This document shows positions 1-4,933 of a stretch of 5,645 nt of DNA, piece after piece. The stretch lies in NCBI GenBank assembly GCA_020199975.1, contig JAIVJP010000369.1, positions 1 through 5,645 on the forward strand. Reading direction: 5' to 3'. Position numbers and translations under genes: made by a program. Every line of letters begins with the position of its first letter. Position 1 is the stretch's first letter. The stretch comes from Acidobacteriota bacterium (GTDB lineage: Bacteria; Acidobacteriota; Blastocatellia; Pyrinomonadales; Pyrinomonadaceae). The notes beneath the pieces are model-generated. The model ran no database searches. It was given only the letters and a program-made list of their open reading frames with translations, and had not been told where the DNA came from.

Positions 1-713
1 ACGAGAACCGAAACCAGATGGTTCCCTTCTTTGAGGATAATGTGTCCGAAGCGTTTCCCGTTGAACACGCACGAATGAGCTTCGACGAATCGCACTCCGC
101 CGGCAAGTTGATTCTGTTGTGACATCACGGCAGGCACTAAATTGATGTACGCGCGGTCATACCTGCGCCCGGCTTCTGCGAGCGGGATCGGTTCTTCGGC
201 TAGTTTGTAATTAACCGCGCAGTCTCGATGATCGCCCGCCGCCAACTCCGTCGCCCCGGTCATAAAAAGTTTCGCCGCGTCGCCCGACGCGTTCGGCTGC
301 GGCGACGGCGACTCGAGCCGCGCCGCTTCATTCTGATTTCCACGTCCGTTATCACCAAGTTCGGTGGGAGTGATATGCGTCGTCCGTCGCGTTGCCAGTA
401 AGCCGGCCGTGAGAATCAGCAGGACGCTCGCGGCAATCGCCATCCACGGTCCGAACTTTACCGATGTCTTTTCACCTAAAGCGTCGGCGCGTAGTTGTGC
501 GCGCAGACGGTTGGTGAACTCGGGATCAGGCTGCAACGCTGCCGAGTTGGTGAAAGCCGAGCGCAAACGCACACGCAACTCGCGCCGCGCGGCGAGTTCG
601 CGGCGACACGCGGGGCACGCTTCGAGGTGAGCAATTACCCCATGGTTGGTTTCAACCAGTAACTCGTTGCCGAGATACGAATCGGCAATTTCGTGAAAAT
701 CACTGCAATGCAT
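1..713 (-). CDS. Membrane-anchored zinc-finger anti-sigma factor (ZAS/zf-HC2 type), partial at the window edge
   Basis: Reading leftward from an ATG at 713 the frame is open to the window edge (237 residues visible, no stop), so the C-terminus is missing. A Shine-Dalgarno-like GCAGGA lies about 7 bases before the start. Residues 1-40 form a ZAS domain: C3 plus H29-x3-C33-x2-C36, the same spacing as in the redox-sensing anti-sigma RsrA. Residues about 90-107 (WMAIAASVLLILTAGLLA) form a single membrane helix. A proline/serine-rich linker follows, then from about 145 a folded extracytoplasmic region with D161-H-R-D-C165, H213-S-C215 and H224. By family knowledge the N-terminus binds and silences the cognate ECF sigma factor, encoded 62 bp upstream on the same strand. 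I infer that the outer region senses a thiol, metal or oxidant signal. The role as anti-sigma is secure; the ligand is unknown. Confidence 0.88.
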   Translation of the reverse strand, partial: MHCSDFHEIADSYLGNELLVETNHGVIAHLEACPACRRELAARRELRVRLRSAFTNSAALQPDPEFTNRLRAQLRADALGEKTSVKFGPWMAIAASVLLILTAGLLATRRTTHITPTELGDNGRGNQNEAARLESPSPQPNASGDAAKLFMTGATELAAGDHRDCAVNYKLAEEPIPLAEAGRRYDRAYINLVPAVMSQQNQLAGGVRFVEAHSCVFNGKRFGHIILKEGNHLVSVL

Positions 714-775
714 TGGCAATCCTGCTTTCAAACTTCGCTTTTCACTTCGTAGCGATTATCAAACCGGCGGCATCC

Positions 776-1333
776 TTACTTACCCACGCTCCTGATTCCC
801 TGCTCGTTGGCGTATCTACTCAGTTCCGCACGCAACAGCTTGCGCCCGCGCGAGAGCCGCGACATCACCGTCCCGATGGGGACATCCATAGTCTCGGCGA
901 TTTCTTTGTACGTAAAATCTTCGACGTCCGACAGCACGACCACTTCTTGAAACTGTGACGGCAGACGTTCGAGCGCGCGCAAAACTTCTTCGTCGTTGAT
1001 GCCCTGCGGCGTCGGCGGCTCGAAGGCGACGGTTTCGGCGATGCGTTCGTCAACGTCGCTGACAAGTCTGAGACGATTTCCCGAACGCAATCGCTTCCCC
1101 CGCGCGCGGTACATGATGGTGACGAGCCACGCGCGAGCATTCGTGCCTTGTTCGTAACGATGAAATGATTGCAGAGCCTGCACGAATGTCTCCTGCACCA
1201 AATCTTCAGCCTCGACGCGGTCACGCATGAGCCACTTGGCGATGCGAAACAGATGGTCCATGTGCGGCACCGCTTCCCGCTCGAATGCCGACCATTCGCG
1301 TGCGCGCTCGTCCTGTCGTGGGCGTTTGAACAT
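776..1333 (-). CDS. ECF-type RNA polymerase sigma factor
   Basis: This is a full-length 185-residue extracytoplasmic-function sigma factor, normal for the family. Region 2 spans about residues 20-85 and contains the typical core-binding and -10 recognition stretch (AEDLVQETFVQAL, then GTNARAWLVTIM). Region 4 spans about 120-170 with the helix-turn-helix FTYKEIAETMDVPIGTVMSRLSRGRKLL that reads the -35 element. The GTN-x-R-AWL segment resembles the SigR/RpoE-like group that pairs with zinc anti-sigma factors. The ATG at 1333 is the only standard start after an in-frame TAA about 18 bases upstream, and no strong Shine-Dalgarno is visible. The anti-sigma gene follows 62 bp downstream, as in most such pairs. 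The divergently transcribed thioredoxin/DsbD genes are likely targets, by inference from position. Which ECF subgroup it belongs to cannot be fixed by eye. Confidence 0.95.
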   Translation of the reverse strand: MFKRPRQDERAREWSAFEREAVPHMDHLFRIAKWLMRDRVEAEDLVQETFVQALQSFHRYEQGTNARAWLVTIMYRARGKRLRSGNRLRLVSDVDERIAETVAFEPPTPQGINDEEVLRALERLPSQFQEVVVLSDVEDFTYKEIAETMDVPIGTVMSRLSRGRKLLRAELSRYANEQGIRSVGK

Positions 1334-1487
1334 GCAATCGAATCGTACCGCTTAACGCGAATGAACCTCAATTCATTTCGACGCTGAAGACATGCCGCGT
1401 CCGGCTTGATTTATTCCCGCTACGTTGAAGTCGAGAGAAGTTGGCGCGGCAACTCGTCCAGTCAGTGCCCCACTATCCTTCTGCTCC

Positions 1488-1517
1488 TTGACAAATAACA
1501 TAGTGCCGAGAAATTAT
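1488..1517 (+). promoter_or_regulatory. Candidate sigma-70 type promoter for the thioredoxin/DsbD genes
   Basis: A perfect -35 hexamer TTGACA (1488-1493) is followed after 18 bases by AATTAT (1512-1517), which matches 4 of 6 bases of TATAAT. It would give a leader of roughly 140 bases before the thioredoxin start. The weak -10 leaves this uncertain. Confidence 0.35.
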
Positions 1518-1526
1518 TCGAGCGCC

Positions 1527-1555
1527 GGGAATAAGGTGACGGAAGACGGGTATTA
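1527..1555 (+). promoter_or_regulatory. Candidate ECF (SigR/RpoE-like) promoter toward the thioredoxin gene
   Basis: GGGAAT (1527-1532) is followed after 17 bases by GTATTA (1550-1555). SigR-like sigma factors recognise GGGAAT and a GTT-type -10 at a spacing close to this. The divergent ECF gene makes local control plausible. The -10 is only a partial match, so this is a hypothesis. Confidence 0.3.
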
Positions 1556-1664
1556 CCACGACAGACGAAACAACAATCGGCTTGCTGCTTGGCGGGCAAA
1601 CTCGCGTGTCGCCCGTCCGCATGCCGTCGAACAACAATCATCAAATCAAAAGGAAGAACAGGTT

Positions 1665-2105
1665 ATGAATTTTCGCACACTTCACCGCTTCACATTCGCA
1701 TTCGCGCTTTTAGCTTTACTCGCCGCCGGTGCGTCTGCCCAAGACAAGATGGACAAGATGGGCAGCATGAACAAGATGAGTTCCGCCAAGACGACGGTCG
1801 CCATCATCCGCGCCGACTGGTGCTCGGCCTGTCAGAAACTCGAACCCGGAATGGCTGAGTTGCGCGAGCAATACAAAGACCGCATCAACTTCGTCGTCCT
1901 CGATGTCACGAACGACGAGACGACGAAGCAGGCCACCGCGATTGCACGCAAACACGGACTCACCAAGTTCTTCGCCGCGAACAAGAAGAAGACTTCGACC
2001 GTCGTCGTCCTCGACTCGAAGAACAACATCGTCTTCAAGACCGACCACAACGCCGACCGCGACGCTTACGTTAAAGCCTTCGACGAAGCGATTGCGAAAG
2101 GCTGA
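1665..2105 (+). CDS. Secreted thioredoxin-like protein with Met-repeat N-terminus
   Basis: The product has 146 residues. I chose the ATG at 1665 because a purine-rich AGGAAGAA precedes it and a classic Sec signal peptide follows at once (positive NFRTLHR, hydrophobic core, cleavage after A23-S-A25). The mature N-terminus contains methionine every third residue (M29, M32, M35, M38), a pattern like copper-binding Met motifs. The thioredoxin fold follows with the redox motif W52-C53-S-A-C56 and the strand FVVLDV. The loop that normally holds the cis-proline reads T110-S111-T112, so the proline is replaced by serine. Downstream by 12 bp lies a DsbD-type membrane transporter, which suggests that this protein is its extracytoplasmic electron acceptor. 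Family members act as disulfide reductases; the altered active-site loop leaves the real substrate open. Confidence 0.85.
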   Translation: MNFRTLHRFTFAFALLALLAAGASAQDKMDKMGSMNKMSSAKTTVAIIRADWCSACQKLEPGMAELREQYKDRINFVVLDVTNDETTKQATAIARKHGLTKFFAANKKKTSTVVVLDSKNNIVFKTDHNADRDAYVKAFDEAIAKG

Positions 2106-2117
2106 GCACATTCAACG

Positions 2118-2867
2118 ATGAACGAATTCGCCGCCAACCTTCAGGAACATCTCGCCGCCGGGTCGCTCCTCGCCTACCCGGCGGCTTTTCTCGCCGGACT
2201 GCTCATCAGCTTCACGCCCTGCGTCTATCCCGTCATTCCGATTCAACTCGGCTTCATCGGTGGGCAAGTCTCGGCAACGAATTCGGCGACGAATGCGGGC
2301 GGGGTCAACCGGCGGGGCGCGAGCCGTCAAGGCTTTCTGCTTTCGCTGTTGTTCGTCGCCGGCATGAGTTTCGTGTATGCCGCCCTCGGTGCGTTCGCAT
2401 CGCTCACCGGAACTCTCTTCGGCAGATGGGCGGCGAGTCCGTGGACGTACATTATCGTCAGTCAGGTTGTGCTTCTACTCGCGCTCTCGATGCTCGACGT
2501 GTTCCAGCTCCCGACGCCGCAATTTTTCGCGAGATGGAACCCGAAACGTAAAGGCAACGGTTACGTCTCGGCGTTGCTCATCGGAGCGTCGTCGGGATTA
2601 GTCGTCGGCCCCTGCACCGCGCCCGCGCTCGGCGCGGCGCTCGCCTACGTCGGGGCGCAGGGCAACGTGCTGTTCGGTACGACCGTGCTCTTCGTGTTCG
2701 CCCTCGGCATGGGCGCGCTGATGATCCTGCTCGGAACCTTTAGCGGCGCGCTCACGACGCTCCCGCGTTCGGGCGCGTGGATGGTCAAAGTCAAAAAGGG
2801 CTTTGGCATTGTGATGATCTTAATCGCCGAATACTTACTAATCGAAGCCGGTCGAAGATTCATCTAA
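2118..2867 (+). CDS. DsbD/CcdA-family transmembrane thiol-disulfide electron transporter
   Basis: The product has 249 residues and is the membrane domain alone, without the N- and C-terminal thioredoxin-like domains of full DsbD. Two inverted-repeat halves carry the redox cysteines: C35 in SFTPCVYPVIPIQLGF and C166 in GLVVGPCTAPALGAAL. About six hydrophobic helices are visible (near 17-40, 73-97, 109-128, 149-174, 184-206 and 229-244). By family knowledge C35 and C166 shuttle electrons from cytoplasmic thioredoxin across the membrane. The gene starts 12 bp after the secreted thioredoxin stop with no clear Shine-Dalgarno, which suggests translational coupling. The two adjacent exported thioredoxins probably replace the missing soluble DsbD domains. 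The FTPCVYP motif is closer to DsbD than to short CcdA proteins. Loop 50-70 is Asn/Thr/Gly-rich and poorly conserved in appearance. Confidence 0.92.
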   Translation: MNEFAANLQEHLAAGSLLAYPAAFLAGLLISFTPCVYPVIPIQLGFIGGQVSATNSATNAGGVNRRGASRQGFLLSLLFVAGMSFVYAALGAFASLTGTLFGRWAASPWTYIIVSQVVLLLALSMLDVFQLPTPQFFARWNPKRKGNGYVSALLIGASSGLVVGPCTAPALGAALAYVGAQGNVLFGTTVLFVFALGMGALMILLGTFSGALTTLPRSGAWMVKVKKGFGIVMILIAEYLLIEAGRRFI

Positions 2868-2887
2868 ATCAAAACAACGGAGAATAG

Positions 2888-3033
2888 AACAAGGATGGAC
2901 AGAACAAAATATGAGGGTCAAAGGGCAAGGGGGGAAGGGTCAAGGGTGCCGCAGAAGATACCATCACTCTTTCCCCTTTCACCTTTTCCCATGTCCCCTT
3001 CTTCCGATCCTGTCTATCCTGTCCATCCTTGTT
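2888..3033. repeat. Intergenic inverted-repeat element with G-rich left arm and 9-bp tandem units
   Basis: In the 237-bp gap between the DsbD-like and TlpA-like genes a perfect 15-bp inverted repeat, AACAAGGATGGACAG, occurs at 2888-2902 with its complement at 3019-3033. Between the arms the left side is G/A-rich with five G-tracts (2915-2946) and the right side is C/T-rich, so the two sides form an imperfect fold-back. The right end is built from three 9-bp units: ATCCTGTCT (3007), ATCCTGTCC (3016) and ATCCTTGTT (3025). No coding gene is present. Its role could be a mobile miniature repeat, a transcription attenuator or an mRNA stabiliser. Confidence 0.7.
3007..3033 (+). repeat. Three tandem 9-bp units (ATCCTGTCY type)
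   Basis: The units are ATCCTGTCT, ATCCTGTCC and ATCCTTGTT in direct succession; a further degenerate CCTGTCC occurs at 3038-3044. Units 1 and 2 differ at one base and unit 3 is more diverged. The last two units overlap the right arm of the larger inverted repeat. Confidence 0.7.
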
Positions 3034-3104
3034 AATTCCTGTCCGTCCCAATCTCGTGTGCTTCTGTTTAGTCGTTGGACTTTGGGTTTACGAAAGGAAA
3101 ATAT

Positions 3105-3695
3105 ATGAAGGCAACCTCCCGATTGAAAGCGAAGTCATTCGCTATATTTGCTTTGACGGTACTCGCCGTCGCCTCTGCGTGCGCGACTCAAAACAAGATT
3201 TCCGATGTCACCGACACAACCGGTAAAGCCGTCGCGGTGGCTGATAGTGCGGGCGCGCGAACACCGACACGCGGAACGGCCATCGGCAACATCGCGCCGG
3301 ATTTTCAACTCGCGCGAACGGACGGCTCGATTGTGAAGTTTGACGATTTGCGCGGTCAACCCGCCGTGCTTGTCTTCTGGACGGCGTGGTGTCCGTCGTG
3401 CAAGGAAGAAGCGCCGCACGTCAACGAACTCGCCGCCGAGTTCGGGCCGCGAGGCGTGCGCGTGCTCGGCATCAACATCCAGGATAGCCCGGCGCGCTTG
3501 GCGGGCGGCGTCAAAGAGTTTGGCATCAAGTACGGGGTGGCGAGCGACGCCGATGCCGCGGTCGCGCGTCGCTACAAAGTCGTCGGCACGCCGACCATCG
3601 TCTTTCTCGACGAGCAAGGCGTCGTTCGTTACTTCGGAAACGAACTGCCGGATGATTACGCCGCACAACTCGACGCGCTGCTCGCAAAAGCATGA
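3105..3695 (+). CDS. Exported TlpA/ResA-like thioredoxin-family disulfide reductase
   Basis: The product has 196 residues from the ATG at 3105, which has a good Shine-Dalgarno (GAAAGGA, 6 bases away); the frame is open back to a TTG at 3075, but that start lacks such support. The N-terminus is an export signal (K2, R6, K8, K10, then AIFALTVLAVASAC). C26 sits in a weak lipobox (A-S-A-C), so the protein is either a lipoprotein or cleaved nearby by signal peptidase I. After a low-complexity linker the AhpC/TSA-Redoxin fold begins at G61-N-I-A-P-D-F. The active site is W95-C96-P-S-C99, followed by a helix EEAPHVNELAAEF, and the cis-proline is P163 in GTPTIVFLD. By family knowledge such proteins reduce extracytoplasmic disulfides, for example of apocytochrome c, using electrons from CcdA/DsbD. 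The upstream DsbD-like transporter is the obvious donor. Confidence 0.92.
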   Translation: MKATSRLKAKSFAIFALTVLAVASACATQNKISDVTDTTGKAVAVADSAGARTPTRGTAIGNIAPDFQLARTDGSIVKFDDLRGQPAVLVFWTAWCPSCKEEAPHVNELAAEFGPRGVRVLGINIQDSPARLAGGVKEFGIKYGVASDADAAVARRYKVVGTPTIVFLDEQGVVRYFGNELPDDYAAQLDALLAKA

Positions 3696-3729
3696 CACAA
3701 CTCGCGGGCGAGAACTTTTTTGAACACCT

Positions 3730-3778
3730 GAAACGGCAACCGGACGGTGAGTATCGCTCACCGTCCGGTTGCCGTTTC
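3730..3778. terminator. Perfect 22-bp hairpin, bidirectional terminator between convergent genes
   Basis: The arms at 3730-3751 and 3757-3778 are perfectly complementary over 22 bp and enclose a 5-base loop (TATCG). The hairpin lies 34 bp after the TlpA-like stop and 18 bp beyond the end of the convergent msrB, the expected place for a shared terminator. Neither side has an immediate U-tract, so it may act as a strong pause, an mRNA 3' end stabiliser or a factor-assisted terminator. Confidence 0.8.
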
Positions 3779-3796
3779 GCCTTAGCTTTAGTGACT

Positions 3797-4102
3797 TCAG
3801 TTTTGCTTGACGAAATTGAGCGAAACCGAGTTCATGCAGTAGCGCAAGCCGGTCGGTCGTGGGCCGTCGTCGAAGACGTGACCGAGATGCGCGCCGCAAC
3901 GACTGCACACCACTTCGGTGCGCGTCGTGCCGAAACTGCGGTCAACTACCTCTGTCACATTCGCGGCGGCGATGGGTTGGTAAAAACTGGGCCAGCCCGT
4001 CCCCGATTCAAACTTCGCCTCGGAACTGAACAACGCGAGATTGCAGTTCGAGCAAGTGTACAAGCCGTGTTCGTGATGGTCATTGTACTTCCCCGTGAAG
4101 GG
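3797..4102 (-). pseudogene. msrB: Peptide-methionine (R)-S-oxide reductase MsrB, 5'-truncated, no proper start codon
   Basis: The MsrB core is complete: PFTGKYNDHHEHGLYTC (from 4102), the zinc pairs C-S-N-C and C-S-R-C, SGTGWPSF, RTEVVC, GAHLGHVFDDGP and the catalytic cysteine in GLRYCMNS, ending at a stop at 3797. Family members usually have about 35-40 more N-terminal residues (LTPEQ...GTE). Here homology stops at CPFTG, and the frame runs upstream into a TAG without any ATG or GTG. The only in-frame alternative start is the TTG at 4063, which would cut off the conserved GKYNDHHEHG. An ATG at 4104-4106 lies one base out of frame, separated by a run of four C. The enzyme would reduce methionine-R-sulfoxide in proteins with thioredoxin as donor. 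It may be a decaying gene, a sequencing error in the C run, or a minimal MsrB translated unusually. Confidence 0.75.
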
Positions 4103-4104
4103 GC

Positions 4105-4136
4105 ATCGTGATTTAGAGTTATCTAAATCGTGATTT
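4105..4136. repeat. Direct repeat ATCGTGATTT, two copies 22 bp apart
   Basis: ATCGTGATTT occurs at 4105-4114 and 4127-4136. The 22-bp period equals about two helical turns, so both copies face the same side of the DNA. The repeats flank and overlap the palindrome at 4110-4129. Such an arrangement may bind a regulator or mark a small duplication. Confidence 0.55.
4110..4129. promoter_or_regulatory. Candidate DtxR/MntR-type operator (palindrome)
   Basis: GATTTAGAGTTATCTAAATC is a near-perfect palindrome: 8-bp arms (GATTTAGA/TCTAAATC) around GTTA. Its size, AT-richness and TTTAGA...TCTAAA half-sites resemble operators of DtxR-family metalloregulators. It lies 81 bp before the start of a DtxR-family gene and inside the divergent region shared with msrB. 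An extra half-site ATTTAGA occurs at 4178-4184, closer to the start. Autoregulation by the adjacent protein is the simplest inference. Confidence 0.5.
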
Positions 4137-4143
4137 CGCTATT

Positions 4144-4170
4144 TCTATAGTAAGATATTAAAAGTGTCAA
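4144..4170 (-). promoter_or_regulatory. Candidate promoter toward msrB
   Basis: On the minus strand TTGACA (4170-4165) is followed after 15 bases by TATAGA (4149-4144), or after 17 bases by TAGAAA. Transcription would start near 4137, just before the palindrome at 4129-4110, so a bound regulator there would block it. The short spacer lowers confidence. Confidence 0.35.
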
Positions 4171-4210
4171 GAAATGCATTTAGATTGGAAGAAAAACCGG
4201 AGAAGGATTA

Positions 4211-4891
4211 ATGACTTCAGCCGCCGATGAATTGCAGCAGATTACCCCGGTCGTCGAAGACTATCTAAAGGCGATATACAACCTCGCACAGGAAAGCGGG
4301 CAGGTTCGCACCGTCCCGCTTGCCGAATCTTTGAACCTCAAACCCGCATCGGTGACGGCGATGCTGAAGACGTTGGCAGAACTGAAACTCGTCGAGTATG
4401 AACCGTACTACGGCGTGAGGCTCACAGGGGCGGGAGAGAAAATTGCGCTTGATGTGCTGCGGCACCACAGGCTGATCGAACTCTACTTGGTCGAGGCTTT
4501 AGGCTTTACGTGGGACGAAGTTCATGAGGAGGCGGAGAAGTTGGAGCACGTCATTTCTGAGAAACTGGAAGCACGTATCGCCGCACATCTCGGTAACCCG
4601 ACGCTTGACCCGCACGGCGACCCGATACCAGCACTCGATGGAACTCTGCCTGATAGCTCGGCATTGAGTTTGGCGGATGTGCCGAAGGGTAAAGAGGCGC
4701 GCGTCGTGCGCGTGAGCGATCAGCAATCGGAACGTCTGCGTTACGTCGCGGAACTCGGACTCGTCCCCGGAGCGACTGTGAAAGTAACAGAGAGCGCGCC
4801 GTTCGAGGGTCCCGTGACAATCCGCATCGGCAAGAAGACGCACGCGCTTGATAGGAAGTTGACGCGAACGATTCTCGTTGAACTTCTCTAA
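4211..4891 (+). CDS. DtxR/MntR-family metal-dependent transcriptional regulator with C-terminal FeoA-like domain
   Basis: The product has 226 residues, the full length of three-domain DtxR proteins. The start at 4211 has a Shine-Dalgarno GGAGAAGGA directly upstream. Residues about 12-75 form the winged helix-turn-helix (VEDYLKAIYNL, VPLAESLNLKPASVTAMLKTL, wing YYGVRLT). Residues 78-128 form the dimerisation and metal domain: H86, E90 and H105 match DtxR ancillary-site ligands H79, E83 and H98; E109, E112 and H113 match primary-site C102, E105 and H106. Glutamate in place of C102 and D17 in place of M10 are as in manganese-specific MntR, although K20 replaces MntR E11. Residues 152-226 form an SH3-like FeoA domain. 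The protein should repress metal uptake genes, or control the downstream export genes, when Mn(II) or Fe(II) is bound. Metal identity is inferred. Confidence 0.92.
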   Translation: MTSAADELQQITPVVEDYLKAIYNLAQESGQVRTVPLAESLNLKPASVTAMLKTLAELKLVEYEPYYGVRLTGAGEKIALDVLRHHRLIELYLVEALGFTWDEVHEEAEKLEHVISEKLEARIAAHLGNPTLDPHGDPIPALDGTLPDSSALSLADVPKGKEARVVRVSDQQSERLRYVAELGLVPGATVKVTESAPFEGPVTIRIGKKTHALDRKLTRTILVELL

Positions 4892-4933
4892 TCTGCACAC
4901 GACCGCTTTCGGATAGATAGGGAGAAAAGATTT

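Larger units (their letters stand above)
1334..1664. promoter_or_regulatory. Divergent intergenic region between ECF sigma gene and thioredoxin gene
   Basis: This 331-bp stretch has no convincing gene. The frame of the downstream thioredoxin stays open back to a TTG at 1425, but the upstream part has no protein-like character and a signal peptide begins at 1665. The stretch must hold promoters for both directions. GGGAATAA occurs twice in opposite orientation: on the minus strand at 1411-1418 (facing the sigma gene) and on the plus strand at 1527-1534 (facing the thioredoxin). GGGAAT is the typical -35 core of SigR/RpoE-like ECF promoters. A perfect housekeeping -35 (TTGACA) lies at 1488-1493. 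The string ACAACAATC is repeated near 1570 and 1631, meaning unknown. Confidence 0.6.

Noticed and set aside
364..630. 88-codon open frame on the plus strand
   Set aside because: It is antisense to the anti-sigma factor, whose ZAS motif, membrane helix and operon position are clear.
1594..1622. GGCGGGC...GCCCG inverted repeat as a terminator or riboswitch
   Set aside because: The arms are short and interrupted, no U-tract follows, and no known riboswitch core is recognisable.
1425..1664. N-terminal extension of the secreted thioredoxin from a TTG at 1425
   Set aside because: The extension would bury the signal peptide in the middle, has no Shine-Dalgarno, and covers the divergent promoter region.
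3007..3044. Short tandem repeat as a possible CRISPR array
   Set aside because: The units are 9 bp, contiguous and degenerate, without spacers, and no cas gene is near.
3075..3104. Ten-residue extension of the TlpA-like protein from a TTG
   Set aside because: The ATG at 3105 has a well-placed GAAAGGA and begins a normal export signal; the TTG has neither.
2869..3108. Small open frames on both strands in the gap between the DsbD-like and TlpA-like genes
   Set aside because: They are low-complexity translations of the G-rich/C-rich repeat element with no ribosome site or domain.
3135..3908. Long open frame of 257 codons on the minus strand
   Set aside because: It lies opposite the TlpA-like gene and runs through the hairpin into msrB. 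Its translation is Arg-rich and shows no domain; the opposite strand encodes clear proteins.
3692..4111. Open frame of 139 codons on the plus strand overlapping the TlpA-like stop
   Set aside because: It translates the hairpin and the antisense of msrB. The msrB strand carries unmistakable catalytic motifs, so this is a shadow.
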